A stretch of DNA of 64,000 nt from Cladocopium goreaui (lineage: Eukaryota > Sar > Dinophyceae > Suessiales > Symbiodiniaceae), in contig CAMXCT020001405.1 of NCBI GenBank assembly GCA_947184155.2, positions 62,001 to 126,000 of the forward strand. Reading direction: 5' to 3'. A program made the position numbers and the translations under genes. Below are positions 10,827-22,492 of this stretch, in pieces. The notes beneath the pieces are model-generated. The model did no database searches and was not told where the DNA came from. It was given only the letters and a program-made list of their open reading frames with translations. Position 1 is the stretch's first letter. Each line of letters starts with the position of its first letter.

Positions 10827-13800
10827 TTACTTCCGATTAACTTGACCTTGCCAAACGAGAAACCAGACAGTCAAAGGTATTCCAGCAGATTGAAAAATCT
10901 CAGCACCTTCGAGAGTAGCCAAGAAAGAATCGCACAAAGCATATATCTTCAACCGGCAATTGGGAGGCACTATTGACAAGTACTGGAAAGAGGAAATTTC
11001 TTGAATGTAAATTTCCATCACTCTCTGATTGATCCAACGTCCACGTCGTCTAGTGAACTCGCTGTCTTCTGTTTGTTGTAAAATCCAAGTTGCCCCACCC
11101 GGGCGTAGCGACCCCAAATCGAGGGTTTTACCATTCATCCGCAAAGACTGAATCCCAAGTTCGCAGAGAAGAACTCTAAAACGAGAGCGCAGTGTTTGAG
11201 CAGATTTTGGCCAAAGCTTTTGCCACGGTTGTAAATGAGCAAATGCCAGGTGAACAACTCGAAGAAGATCCGGAATATCTAATTTTGCACTTTGATGTCT
11301 CGCTGCAGTAAACCTCGTCTTGGGCTCCCGCAATGCCAACAGTGCGAACCTGTTTGTGAAGTTGGTGTCCACAGGCAGTAACAAGTCACGACGAGTTGCT
11401 GAAAGGAACTCCCCTACTCTCAGTAGCGCACCCCAAGACAGAGCAAGCATCCCTGCCATATCCAGCCAGCCCCAGAAAAGACATGTTGAAATTGCCCCAA
11501 GTAAAATCTGCCATGGCATTGCAATATGGTGTACCGAAGGTTCATCTCTTTGCCAAGCGAAAGCTAAATTCCAAGCCTCCTGTAGTTGCCGTCTCACCAC
11601 GGGCTTCAAAGATGCTACAGCATTAACCGTCTCAGCGTAATGGTTGTAGGGCCTTCCTGAAGCATAAAGAGCACGGCCGTATCTGACCAAATTCTTATTA
11701 AGCTCATCGATGCGTGTGAAATGTTGTTCCAGCATATCATCCAGAGAAACCCCCAAAGAAGAAAGCCAGGACCTGAATTGCTCCAAATGCGAGACCCGGT
11801 GCTGAGATGTAATCCCCAAAACGGGTCTACCTTCAGGAAGTGGAGGTCTTTGATTTCGTAGACTCAGTCGTTGTAGATCTCCAGCATTTCGCGGAACCAG
11901 TACGCCATGAGTGAAACGTAAAACACAACACATCATAAAACAAAAAGCCCGGAACCAAAGCAGACCATGGCAAGTGAGGTGAGGAGGACCTTCGCCTGGG
12001 TAACCCAAGGTTGAATCAAATTCCATGGACAGGGGGATGGATTCCAACCCAGCAGGGACAGAGGCAACATTGTGCAGACCATAGGGAAAAGGAGGGACAC
12101 GGTACTTTGAACGATCCGTAAGATCAAGACCAGCAGGCCCCAAAAGGCAAAGAACCAACCTGACCCAATTTGAGGCCCACCTACGCAACTTTGGAAGGGA
12201 AGCCAGGCGATAGAAATCCAAGCGATCCCAAGCGGCAAAGTCCATGCCCGGGATGGAGCCCCGCAATTCCACTTCCCTAGTTGGGTCATCAGCAGGATTA
12301 TAACGAGTAGGACAAAAGCCAAAGACAATGTAGAGGCCACCAACGATCGACAAAACAGCGAGCTTTCTGAGGGCCTTCGAAAGAGCACGGGAAGAGGACC
12401 GACCTTTGGATGCAGCGCACTTTATGACATTAGAATCCACCAGGATAACAATCCGCTTGCTGATTCCTTTGGCAACAAGACGACCAACCAGACGAACAAC
12501 AGCCTCAAGTTCAAGCAAATTGATATGGGCAGAAATCCTAAAATTCCAAACCGCATCACACGACCAGGTGCTGGAAAGTGCAAGCTCGTTGATCAGCTGG
12601 CTTTCAAGGCCCAAAACCTCATCTGGCACCAGCTCTCTTTCGAATTCTGCCAACCTAAAAATCCCCTTTTCCATGACATTTGCAAGCGCCTCGGCTAGGT
12701 CACTCACATAGATGGCAGATTTCTTAGTCAGGGCTCCTTGTACGGGCACATGAGTATGCCCTCCAGAGCAACGCAAAGAGATAAAACTGGTATCAGCCCA
12801 GACGCACAGGAAAGCAAAAGCCTTTAAGTGAGGTGAACCATAAGCACATGAATCACATCGCACAAGCTCACACTCAGGATGGCCAAGGAGCTCCTCCCAT
12901 GGAGGAAGGTTTTTTATCATCGATGACCACGGGTTTTCCAAGACAACTGTGATCCCACACCTTGCACCAGCCTTCAAAATTTGAAATGCCCTATATCCAA
13001 GCAGTGTCCCAATCTGTGTCTGTGGGTCCTTTAGGTCAAACCCAAAAGGGAACCACTTTGATCGTAAGGGTGGCTTCCTCATGATGCTAAATGTTGTGCA
13101 GGGCGGCTCGACCATTACCGCTTTCACAAAATGGTTCATCACCGAATGCAGCAGCCAATCAAGCACATGCACTTTGGTCATGTCAAGCTCAGGATCGCGG
13201 CTCAAATCGATAGGACATCCCACGGAGAACCCTTTGGCGGCCATATGCGACGTGACAGTGGCGGCTCCAGCAAAGACCTCGATGAAATCAAACCTGAAAG
13301 CCAATGGGCGCTTCACTGCTTCATCAGCACGCATCTCTGTCTCTTCAAAATCCACACACCTAGAAAGGAGGCTTTGCACAGGCGATAGAAGCTTGGAATA
13401 GCCTCCTTTTGACCTACAGGCCCTCCAAAGTCCTTCCATGACATGAGGGTTGATCTCAGAGCTGACTATTGCCCCCTTCGCAAGTGATGCATCAGTAGCA
13501 AACAGCCGATCACAGAACCCTACCGCAATATCAGAGACACACAGGGGGGCAAGGATGCTAAGCAAGGTCAGCTCAGTAACAACAGGCCTAGACAGAGGTA
13601 CCAACTTCGGACTTGATGCATCAAAGGACAAAACATCAACCACATGAAAAGCTTTCTGCAAAATGGACATGAATGGCCTACGAAAAAGCAAAGTCGATGT
13701 CCATCCACCCAGCACACACAGGTGCAGCGCATCAGTTGTATGTGTAAGTTGGCAGAGCTGGAGGGTTATCCAAGACAGTGCATAGCGTTTTGCAGCAGGT

Positions 13801-15581
13801 GCAGCAACCATGACATGACCCCTATCTTGACAGCAGGGGGAGGCATCCACAGACGCACCAATTACCTTTGCCTTTCGGGCCCCACTCACATCCTTGTCAT
13901 CTGACCCTACAATACCAAGGTTTGCATAAACTTCCTTGCAGGATTTGAAACGCTCAACTGCTGGGTCAACAAGGATTCCAGGGCGGACCTTCGCAATGGC
14001 AAAATAGTCGTCTATCACCAAACCTTCACAGATGTCTTGGCCTCTAAAAGGCCGGCTGCTCTCAAGACGGCTCTCATCTTGCAAAAGGCCAACGGAACGT
14101 AGGATTCCTTCATGAGCACACGTGGCAATTTCGACCCCAGCATGATCACCTTGGAATATACTCTTAAACGAAGCCATGACAAATCCATCAGGGCATCGAG
14201 AAAAAGCTTGCCGACTGGAAAACCCCAAACCATCACCTCCTACCAAACGACTAGGTTTTTTGGCACTTCTTGCGGATGCAAAAGCTTTCAAAGCTTCAGT
14301 GTCACGCAACAATTCCAGGGGAATACGTGGCCCAACAGTGTTCGATCTAGTCCTATTGGCAGAGGTGGCAAATTGGTGATAGAAATCCTTCCTATCCGTA
14401 CAAACTATGGAGAGGGTTTCAAGCTTCGGATCCACGACAAAGTCTAAGAGGTCAGCGCCTGTCGGCAGGTTGGACGAGGGGCCAGCAACGCGCATCTCCA
14501 CTGCATTTCGACCTCGTCTGTCACCAATCTGTCTGTCACATTGGGCATTTTTTAGGCAGTTGAAGACACGAACCAGTTCATGTCTAGCACACTTCTGAAC
14601 ATCTATGTCATGAATATGCAGCAGTCCTCTGGCATCCCAAACTTTCGCCAACGCTACCACTTCTTCAACAGGGTCGAATTTTTGGGAATACTCAAAAGCT
14701 TTAGGAATCCTATCCAAAAGAAGAGCATCAGGGAAGCGATAGGCCATGCAAAGCTCTGGGGAAAGATAAGGTGTTGCGTCAAATGACCCCTCACCGACAA
14801 CCTTCAGACGGCTGGCATTCAGTGACCTATATGGCTCTAACTCTTCAAAAAGGCTATTGTCAAGTGGGACCTCATGCCCTGCAAAAGTCTTGTCATAGGC
14901 ACTGGCACCTGCTCCCAGTTTAGTGACAGCATCGGAAAGCTCAGAGAGTCTAGCAACTAATTGGGGAAAACGTCGACCACTCCTAAGAGTCTCAAAAGAC
15001 TCCCGGGGGCCGTCAGCCAGCATCAGGCTTGCCAACCTGCGAAAGATCCGCTGTTGGTTTAGGGAGGGTGCCCTCTCCAGAAATTCCATGGGTATGAAAT
15101 TGCTACCTGACCACCAATAGTTTAAGGCCATGACCAAGACATGGAGAGCACGTCTAAAATGGCACCTACGTCTCTTGGCTGCAGACAGACCTGGAGGCGT
15201 CTTTGCGAAAATGCCTGGAAACGGCAGCGGCAAAGGAAATGCTGGCGATGACGAAGCCACCAAACTTCGTTCCAAGTGCAAAGTGGCACGGAGAAAAATC
15301 GAAAACGGCGTTCTGGTGCGCAGCACAGAGGTCGTCAAGAAAGAACACCACTTAGCAAAGGAAAGAGTGTCCAAATCTGTGCTCAAATGAATTCCGGGAA
15401 CTTTGACGTTTGAATGAGATCCACAAAACTTGCAAGGGGACCCATCACAAACCTGTGCTTTACAACTAGGGCAGCTACCTAAGTTACTCTTATTTAAAAG
15501 TCCACCTTTAATTAGTTTATGGGGTCTGCCCTTAACAACTTTGGGTTCCAAGACTGACCCGGACCTGTGGTCCTGACTCAT
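10827..15581 (-). CDS. Element 1 pol: RT, split RNase H with nested methyltransferase-like domain, tyrosine recombinase
   Basis: Open for 1584 residues. I start it at the ATG of an ATGA overlap with the gag stop (15581-15578), although the frame is open further upstream. Order: a cysteine cluster (C37, C40, C45, C50, C53; CPSC and CKFC) suggesting zinc binding; reverse transcriptase with a DRKDFYHQF segment near 396 and a VIDDY catalytic box near 522; RNase H first strand LFATDAS with D697; a domain at about 763-960 with IEVFAGAATVT, VEPPCTTFS and VLENPW, the motif I, IV and VI signatures of cytosine-C5 methyltransferases; then the rest of RNase H (HINLLELEAV with E1024, ILVDSN with D1049, NPADDPTRE); and a tyrosine recombinase at about 1360-1530 (LLRVGEFL, SLRPGGAT, GRW, Y1525). 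The usual recombinase His before LR is Ser. It would copy element RNA and insert the circular product. Confidence 0.9.
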   Translation of the reverse strand: MSQDHRSGSVLEPKVVKGRPHKLIKGGLLNKSNLGSCPSCKAQVCDGSPCKFCGSHSNVKVPGIHLSTDLDTLSFAKWCSFLTTSVLRTRTPFSIFLRATLHLERSLVASSSPAFPLPLPFPGIFAKTPPGLSAAKRRRCHFRRALHVLVMALNYWWSGSNFIPMEFLERAPSLNQQRIFRRLASLMLADGPRESFETLRSGRRFPQLVARLSELSDAVTKLGAGASAYDKTFAGHEVPLDNSLFEELEPYRSLNASRLKVVGEGSFDATPYLSPELCMAYRFPDALLLDRIPKAFEYSQKFDPVEEVVALAKVWDARGLLHIHDIDVQKCARHELVRVFNCLKNAQCDRQIGDRRGRNAVEMRVAGPSSNLPTGADLLDFVVDPKLETLSIVCTDRKDFYHQFATSANRTRSNTVGPRIPLELLRDTEALKAFASARSAKKPSRLVGGDGLGFSSRQAFSRCPDGFVMASFKSIFQGDHAGVEIATCAHEGILRSVGLLQDESRLESSRPFRGQDICEGLVIDDYFAIAKVRPGILVDPAVERFKSCKEVYANLGIVGSDDKDVSGARKAKVIGASVDASPCCQDRGHVMVAAPAAKRYALSWITLQLCQLTHTTDALHLCVLGGWTSTLLFRRPFMSILQKAFHVVDVLSFDASSPKLVPLSRPVVTELTLLSILAPLCVSDIAVGFCDRLFATDASLAKGAIVSSEINPHVMEGLWRACRSKGGYSKLLSPVQSLLSRCVDFEETEMRADEAVKRPLAFRFDFIEVFAGAATVTSHMAAKGFSVGCPIDLSRDPELDMTKVHVLDWLLHSVMNHFVKAVMVEPPCTTFSIMRKPPLRSKWFPFGFDLKDPQTQIGTLLGYRAFQILKAGARCGITVVLENPWSSMIKNLPPWEELLGHPECELVRCDSCAYGSPHLKAFAFLCVWADTSFISLRCSGGHTHVPVQGALTKKSAIYVSDLAEALANVMEKGIFRLAEFERELVPDEVLGLESQLINELALSSTWSCDAVWNFRISAHINLLELEAVVRLVGRLVAKGISKRIVILVDSNVIKCAASKGRSSSRALSKALRKLAVLSIVGGLYIVFGFCPTRYNPADDPTREVELRGSIPGMDFAAWDRLDFYRLASLPKLRRWASNWVRLVLCLLGPAGLDLTDRSKYRVPPFPYGLHNVASVPAGLESIPLSMEFDSTLGYPGEGPPHLTCHGLLWFRAFCFMMCCVLRFTHGVLVPRNAGDLQRLSLRNQRPPLPEGRPVLGITSQHRVSHLEQFRSWLSSLGVSLDDMLEQHFTRIDELNKNLVRYGRALYASGRPYNHYAETVNAVASLKPVVRRQLQEAWNLAFAWQRDEPSVHHIAMPWQILLGAISTCLFWGWLDMAGMLALSWGALLRVGEFLSATRRDLLLPVDTNFTNRFALLALREPKTRFTAARHQSAKLDIPDLLRVVHLAFAHLQPWQKLWPKSAQTLRSRFRVLLCELGIQSLRMNGKTLDLGSLRPGGATWILQQTEDSEFTRRRGRWINQRVMEIYIQEISSFQYLSIVPPNCRLKIYALCDSFLATLEGAEIFQSAGIPLTVWFLVWQGQVNRK

Positions 15582-17256
15582 GCATCGGGTGTGGACTTGG
15601 CCTTTGGCCGCTTTGGGAACCTTGGCTTTCTCCTCGGGGAGGGCTCCTCTTCCGGACCTTCTGAGGGAGCGGCTGGCAACGCAGGCGGGGGAGCTTTTCC
15701 TGCCCTTTTCGATGTCTCGTTCTTCTTCGTTGCAAGGACCTCTAGATCCTTCAGGTACTGTAAGCAAACTGCCATCCACTGAGGTGGGACAAGTGGCCCG
15801 AACGGACGCGCATTGTGCAGCAGGTTGTTGGTCCTTTCCTGGAAAACTTGCAATGGGGGCTCCTCCAACAGCCAGAGCATATAGGCCAGAGACCAATCTC
15901 CTCGATCTACCACTGATTGCTCCAGGGATACCATCAACAGAGCAAGAACTTCCTTCGTGCGGTTGAAGTCTCCGCTCGAAGCAGCGTCCAACGCATGACC
16001 CACAATCCAGGCCAAAAGACCCATCTCTCTCTCTGATTCTTGTAGCCTCCTTGTCTTTCGAGATACAACAGAATGGACAACTGCTGAAGTTCTGCTTCCG
16101 TCTGAGGGACAGGTTTGGCCGGGTGCAACTTCCGGTGCAACTGCTGCATCATCTGCACATAAAAGGAGCTGTTTCCCATGGCAAGATCGCTTTGCATCTT
16201 CTCTCTTCTGTGCACGCCTTTGGTGGTACTCGAATGAGGACCTACGGCCGTCAGATCTCCTAAAACATCGCCTGACTGGGAGGCAAGGTGCGCAACCAGC
16301 GTAGTGATTGCGCTGCTCTGTCTTGCTATGGCCAAGGCGATATTCCCAGCCTCCTCTGAACTTGGTTGAAGTGCATCGTAAGGCTCGTCCTGCCCCACAT
16401 CTGGAACAGCTACCTGCGGGACCCCCGACTTCACTTTGGGAGGGGGTCCTACCAGGTTGAGTGCCTCTGCAACTACTGAAGGCTGAGGCATCCCAAGCTT
16501 TGGCAGACCTGCAGATACCGGGGGCAACTTGGGCGTAGGGCCAACAAAAAGACCTGAAACATCTGCGGCAGATGAAGAAGCAGCTTTCTCCAAGTGGTCC
16601 TGACGCTGAGAGAGCAGCACCATCTGAGCTGACAAGGCCGTCAACTGGTCTGCAATCATCGTGTTTGTAACCCTCTTGGCTGTCGCATTCTTTTTCCCAG
16701 GATTCACAGTAGGGGCGGCTGGCACAGGCGTCTTTGGGACAGTACTCTGGTCTTCTTGAGCAGTGTAAAAACCTGTCCTTTCATCCGATCTTTGCACCAA
16801 CCACTCTTTTACTAGGGATAGCAAAACTGGAGCATCTGGGAGGCTTTGAGGGAAGTCTAGTGAAAACCCAAGAATGCTTGCCAAGCTGTCTGTCACTGGA
16901 TCATACTCTCGGCAATACGGCAAAATGCCGTCACTGACATCGACCACCAAAACAGGCGCCTCAACGCCCAGAGCAACTGTAGCTGTAAGATCTTCAGTCT
17001 CCTCAACGAGACCAACCGAAAAAACCGAATTCGGGCCAATCATAGCATCATCTGTGGCATCTTGACCCTCATCAAGAGTGGGCTGCAAGAAAGTATCATG
17101 CGGTAAGGCAAGGAGCATTCCACCTTGTCTCAATTCAATTGCTAAAGCATACACGTCTACTGCATCCCCTACCGATGAGATCTCCACAGGAACTGTGAAG
17201 ACCAACAAGGAAGGGTCCCCTTTGCTTGCAGGCTTTATGCGGTGCTTTTCGAGCAT
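15578..17256 (-). CDS. Element 1 gag-like ORF, interrupted by one frameshift
   Basis: Two reading frames that belong together: 17256-15934 and 16024-15578. The join lies in a GAGAGAGAG tract near 16027; with one GA unit more or fewer the protein would run through from the segment KNQRE into MGLLAWIVGHALD without a stop. This is either a microsatellite-type mutation or a frameshift site. The N-terminal third is acidic, the middle is rich in Pro and Ala, and the C-terminal part is helical and ends in a basic Pro/Lys tail (RRKPRFPKRPKAK), suitable for nucleic-acid binding. No canonical CCHC knuckle is present. Gag identity is inferred from position between the 5' end and pol; the protein would form the retrotransposon particle. 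The start overlaps the end of ORF A by 22 bases, and the stop overlaps the pol start as ATGA. Confidence 0.7.
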
Positions 17257-17891
17257 GGTTCAAAGAGGGGCGGGACTTGGATCCTACCTCCTTGGCAAAA
17301 AACTTGCAACTCGGTTTCGGTCTGGAAACCGTGGGCAATCAGACCTCCTTCAAACGATTGATCTCTGAACCTCTGAAAATGCTCAGCTGAGGCAAAACGC
17401 ACAGGTCCACTGAGGCCCACAGCTCGCAGAACAAGGAAGTGCTCCGCAGGCGATGATATGTCACGAGGACAAAGAGGCTCTGCCAGGAAACACTCAAGAG
17501 CAGCCCGAGCGAAAAAACCAGCACTGTAGCACAAATGGATTCTTTGCAATGCGTCCTTCTGATCCCAAGACACAAAACCTGCTTGGTCCAGCACGAGTTG
17601 AGGAATGGTCCCTGGGCCACTTTCGACTCCGTCAAAGTCTTTTCCAATGAACTCAGGACCTGCTTCTTCGACCAAATTCCAAGTCTGAGCAATGACTGGG
17701 AGAGCAGGAAAGACAGTCCTAACCTGAGGCGCACTAATTGCAGCGGCTCTAGCCTTTGGATCTCCTCTCTTGTAACCCTGGCCAGAAGAGCTTGATGCCT
17801 GCTCCTGTTCTACTTGCCTTTTCCAAACCTCTAGCTTCTTTAGCTTATTGATTACTTCAGAAATCTCAGAGGCAGTGAGCGGACAGCTCAT
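17235..17891 (-). CDS. Element 1 ORF A, unknown function
   Basis: A 218-residue ORF starting at an ATG at 17891, shortly downstream of the 5' repeat. Not recognised. Residues 1-35 look like a short charged helix (VINKLKKLEVWKRQVEQEQ), followed by a Ser/Gly linker and a mixed domain with several Cys. It ends inside the gag start (22-base overlap), so gag could be reached by reinitiation. There is no transmembrane segment, unlike the first ORF of element 2. Confidence 0.65.
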   Translation of the reverse strand: MSCPLTASEISEVINKLKKLEVWKRQVEQEQASSSSGQGYKRGDPKARAAAISAPQVRTVFPALPVIAQTWNLVEEAGPEFIGKDFDGVESGPGTIPQLVLDQAGFVSWDQKDALQRIHLCYSAGFFARAALECFLAEPLCPRDISSPAEHFLVLRAVGLSGPVRFASAEHFQRFRDQSFEGGLIAHGFQTETELQVFCQGGRIQVPPLFEPCSKSTA

Positions 17892-18146
17892 TCAAGATTT
17901 TAGGCAAGACGTGATCTGGGTGACGACCTGACAGGACGTGCAACAACAACAGGCCAAGTCCAGATCGGAAAATCCAAAGGGACAGGAGAAATCCAAAGAA
18001 AAGGAAGGCCGCAAGAAATCCAACACAGGCCCAAGCAAGAACCAAGGGATGGAAGACGTGCCGCAAAGGAAGGGACAAGAAGAAAGGCGAGACACCTCAC
18101 TTGCAATGGTCAGCCAGCCCCAAACCTTCAACCCACAAAAACATGC
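17892..18146 (-). other. Element 1 5' leader
   Basis: About 255 bp between repeat A and ORF A with no credible ORF on the element strand. It probably holds the promoter and untranslated leader, but no specific motif could be identified. Confidence 0.4.
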
Positions 18147-18196
18147 ATGACTTGAGCAGCAAGTTAACGGCAGTCACAATCGAACTTAATGTTCCA
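18147..18196 (-). repeat. Element 1 split direct repeat A (5' end)
   Basis: Fifty bases identical to 10654-10703, forming the 5' terminus of the element next to a TACATACATACA tract. Confidence 0.92.
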
Positions 18197-21100
18197 TACA
18201 TACATACATACATCTAGTAGTGCCAACCAAATTTGCCCCAAGTTTGGGAAAAAATCGTTCATTTTTCATCAACCTTTTCGTCTCGCGTCCTGAGCTGCAA
18301 GGTTCCAGAGCTTGCGACTCCCGCCACGAAATCGCTCCCCATTGGTTCCAATGGGCGAGTGGGCTGTTGCCAGCGGGAGCAGCAAGACCTGATGCCGGGG
18401 GTCTTTTGAGGTGTCAAAATATGACCGGAACTCCAAAAAGGGTATACCGAGTCCCTCATCTAATGGCTCATATCTAAAGTGTTTTTACGAAACGAAAAAA
18501 CGGTGAGTTTGGGCACAATCTGGATCATCCACGGAGTTTCAGCAACTGAGATGAAGACCGCGAGTCGAGCAGCCATAATACCACAGGCAGGGAGGGATTT
18601 GAAAACCGTAGCTCTGTCAACGGTGAGTTCTTTCAATTTCCCTACCCCCCTCTTTTTACAAGCTTTCGAGCCACCAATACCACGGCGTGGTGCAGGATGA
18701 TGGGCACTGAAATGTTCCCAGCCACACAAAAAGGTGGTACAGGTCCACACCAGGTTGTGAAGTGTCAGACTAAAGAAGTATCAAGTTGGTAGTCAACTCT
18801 TCGCAACCCCCATTCACCCAGGTACTTTTCCTGATAATCACACCAACATCAACCAACTAATGAAGCATCGCAATCAATAGATTTGTCCCTACAAACGAAG
18901 GATTGACCCTCCAAAGTTTCCATACTTCTATTGGCAAAAGATGAAAACTTCTTTAAAATAAATACTTCAGTAACACTTTTCCTTATATTTGAGGGTTTTT
19001 TCCCATGTTTTTCCCATGTTTTCGTTTGGCCAAGATTGGAGTTCCCCAAAAGCCTCAGGGGCACCCTCCAGCATCAGGCTGATGCCGCCGCCTCCGGTGT
19101 ACCCACCTGGTGAATGGCTTGATGGAACAAGATTCACAATCTAAATGGACCAGAAATGGTACATTGACTCAATTCCAAATGTACATATATATATATATGT
19201 GTGTAGAGAGAGAGAGAGAGATAGAGTTGTTTAATACTATATATATTAATATTATATCTATCTATCAATCAATCTATCTATCTATCCATCCATCCATCTA
19301 TCTATCTATATATATATGTAATATCTATATGTATATAATATCTATATATATATATAGTGAATATATCTATGCATGTATATACCCGCATGTACTATCCAGC
19401 ATGGCCCTGACATTTGCTGAGAATCGCCATCCCATCGACCCATGGGACCCATCGACCTCCCAATCAAAGTCGCTCCAGCTGGTTCTCCAGTCAGTGACTT
19501 TGGCATCTTGGCGGGTAGCTTTCTGTACGTCGAGTGGTGGCATTGCACCAATTTGGACAACTCGTACCTGCCAGGAACCGGAATCCACATCCCGAGGATG
19601 AGCCGAGCCTCTGTTGATTCGTTTAAAAAAAAACGATGGTTGGATATTGGATGTCAATGAAACACCAGGATATGTCAATGAAACAAGTTCTTGAGTTGAT
19701 TTAACTGAACCGGTCTCAAAATCAGGAAGTCCTTGGGTGAAACTACTCACATTAAGGAATCCCTGAATTCAATAATCCCTGTCACAGATAGCCAAGAGTC
19801 ACATCTTACGACTGCCAGCACTTTGCCAAATTCGTCGTACAAATGCTGCAAAAAGTGGAGTCTTATACAGTATATCTATCGGTCTCAAATATATGTGGAA
19901 AACCACAGTGTCCAGGACTTCGAGCAACTTCCAGCCGATTTTCCTCACGCTTCCAGCTCTGTGATTCAGATCCAGCAATCCATCATCCGGTAATCAAACA
20001 TGCTCTGCTGGAGAATTCCCCGTGTTGTTCAATGATTTTCCCAGCTATAAGTTTCCATGGCTAGTTCACGATTTTCTCATTAAAACCTTCATATGCAATC
20101 ATGTATAGATTATTATCGAATTAAAACCTCCATTCATAGTACAGACAACCTTCCGTACTCCACAAATTAATCATGTATAGATTATTTTCCCAGCAGAAAA
20201 AAACATTGAAACGATATAGGAAATCCCCAGTGTTTCAACACGTGAAACAATGTGGATGTCCATCATCAAGGTCACTCGGTAAGCGCCCTCATCGCGAAAG
20301 GCCAGGCAGGGCGTCAAGCGTCGGCCCTGGGGATGTCGGCCCGGGATGATTCCCCCAGTCCGACCAATCTTCCAGGGCTCAGTCGCAGTGAGGTCATTTT
20401 TTTTAAGCCAGATAGATGTATATTTATCTGTATATATATATATATGTAATTATATGTGCTAGCTGCTAACTATAGTATACTTAGTTGGTGAAATACAGTT
20501 GGTTGGCTAAGGATGTATATATATATACATGTATATCGATGTTAGTTGTTTAGCCAAATATCACATTCGTTGGTGATATAATTCCAGTTTATCGCGATTA
20601 GAAATTCCCATGATATCCCAATTAGTTGCTGAAAATATCCAGCTTTGTTGGATTTTTGAAGATAGTCACTAAGTAAAATGGGGATAATATCTATTAAAAA
20701 ATGCAGAAGATCTATCAACAGTACAGTAACAGTCATCCGATGTTCACTACATTAATCTGAGTTCTGCAATTGATTATAAGTGTATGTATATATATATACA
20801 CAGTTCATATATATATACACATATGTATATATATATACACATATGTATATATATATATATATATACTATTGTGTGTGTGTTATTGGTCGAAAGCGCCTGG
20901 TACCCCCTACCGTCTTGTTCATCCCTCCATTCCAACTGTCCCATAGGTATTCACTCATCCCTCCTCCCTTGTTGTTGATTTCTCAATACACCTGGCTAAT
21001 CTGAAAATATCAGTTTGGAAAAGAAGCTGAGTACTATAGACAATATTATTGAATCCCCGTGTATGGCCAAAAAACTGGGATATTGCTACTTTATCCCATT

Positions 21101-22399
21101 TATAACCCCCGAAGCTGGGTTGATAATCTTTGATACGCTTTTAATCTGTTTATATGTTTCACCCCATTAACTAGTTCGATATATCTACAATAAACCATAG
21201 AATTGACCTAGTGAAATAAACCAATTTATCAAACAAACTGGGGCACCACCTTGTAGTTGGGTTAATAGTTATGATTGCCATACTATAATACTATTATAGT
21301 CCAAATATATTACTATTTTAAACTATTTTCCCATTTAAATCCCCATAATAGATGGTCATGATCACTATTTCCCCACTATTCTCCCATTTAAATCCATTGA
21401 ATCCCAGTATCTCACCATTTTCCCATCTCCCATCACCATTTTCCTCACTATTTCCTCATTAAATCCCAATGATTCACATCTTTTGAAAAAAAGATGGTAC
21501 CCCAACACAGCGTCACGCGGACTCGCCATGAAAAAGCCGCCTCAGCCCAGTCAAGGTCAGACACGAAACCCGTCGTCTCCCAGGGGCCCAAATGGCATCC
21601 TGATCCGGATCTGTCGTGGAAAATCCTGTGGTACTTAGACATTGCAATGGAAAATCCTGTGTTTCCTGGAAGTTTATAGCTGGGAAAGTCATCTATCAAT
21701 GGAGGTTTAAACCCATGGGGAATCATGATGATTAAAGCGATTAAACCGATTAATACATGGATGAAAATGATGAAAATATGGATGGTAAAATCATGGAGCT
21801 TTCAATGGGGCATCGAAGTAAATCGGGTAATTTTCCAACCATGGTTGAATACTGGAACATACTGGACTAGTCATGTTAGTTGGGCCTTAGTATGCGGACA
21901 TAACAAGTGGTTAGGTTTAATAGCACATCTTCATGAAGATTTTGTTAGTAGACCCAACATCTTCATTAGGAAATCAGTTATGGTTAGGTTTAATACCACG
22001 TCATCAAGAGACCACTAACTCACATAACTATATACTGATCCATTGTTGATGAATATGTGAAAAATTGATGAATATGTTCTCTTCTACAAAAACATCACCT
22101 CAAAAGAAAAAAAAAATGGATAGTGCAGTCCCCTGTTTCCATCCTTAGTTCCTCCCCAGAAATGGATAGGGCATCAAATCCCCGTCCTTGAGCCATGCCT
22201 GGCGTCCTCAGAGATGGGGATATGATGGAGATATCGGATATGTCATGGGGATATAATGTGGTTAAGGCAAAAAAAAACATCATCAATTCTACAATGGGTG
22301 GTATAAACCATGTGGGTGGTTGATGACATTGCTTTACCAACATCAATAAAATCATTGTTAACCACTAGTAATCACTATTAATGATCATGAACCATCATA

Positions 22400-22492
22400 A
22401 ACCATTATTAACTGATTATTAACCATTATTAACCATTATTAACCATTATTAACCATTATTAACCATTATTAACCATTATTAACCATTCAAAT
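22400..22492. repeat. 10-bp tandem repeat (AACCATTATT)n
   Basis: About eight near-perfect copies of AACCATTATT in an AT-rich setting. Similar words recur in looser form at 1.25-1.37 and 37.0-37.16 kb. Confidence 0.85.

Larger units (their letters stand above)
10493..18196 (-). mobile_element. Element 1: tyrosine-recombinase retrotransposon with split direct repeats
   Basis: A 7.7-kb element read on the minus strand. Its ends show the A - ORFs - B A' B' arrangement of split direct repeats known from PAT and Ngaro-type YR retrotransposons. A is 18147-18196 and A' is 10654-10703 (50 bp). B is 10703-10819 and B' is 10493-10609 (about 115 bp with one visible mismatch). Inside lie ORF A, a gag-like ORF broken once, and a 1584-residue pol with RT, RNase H, a methyltransferase-like domain and a tyrosine recombinase. 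Left flank TATATATATA, right flank TACATACATACATAC. The near-identical repeats and long pol frame suggest recent activity. No long target duplication is seen, as expected for YR elements. Confidence 0.9.

Noticed and set aside
15130-15966. Plus-strand ORFs opposite element 1 gag and pol
   Set aside because: They are antisense shadows of well-supported minus-strand retrotransposon frames.
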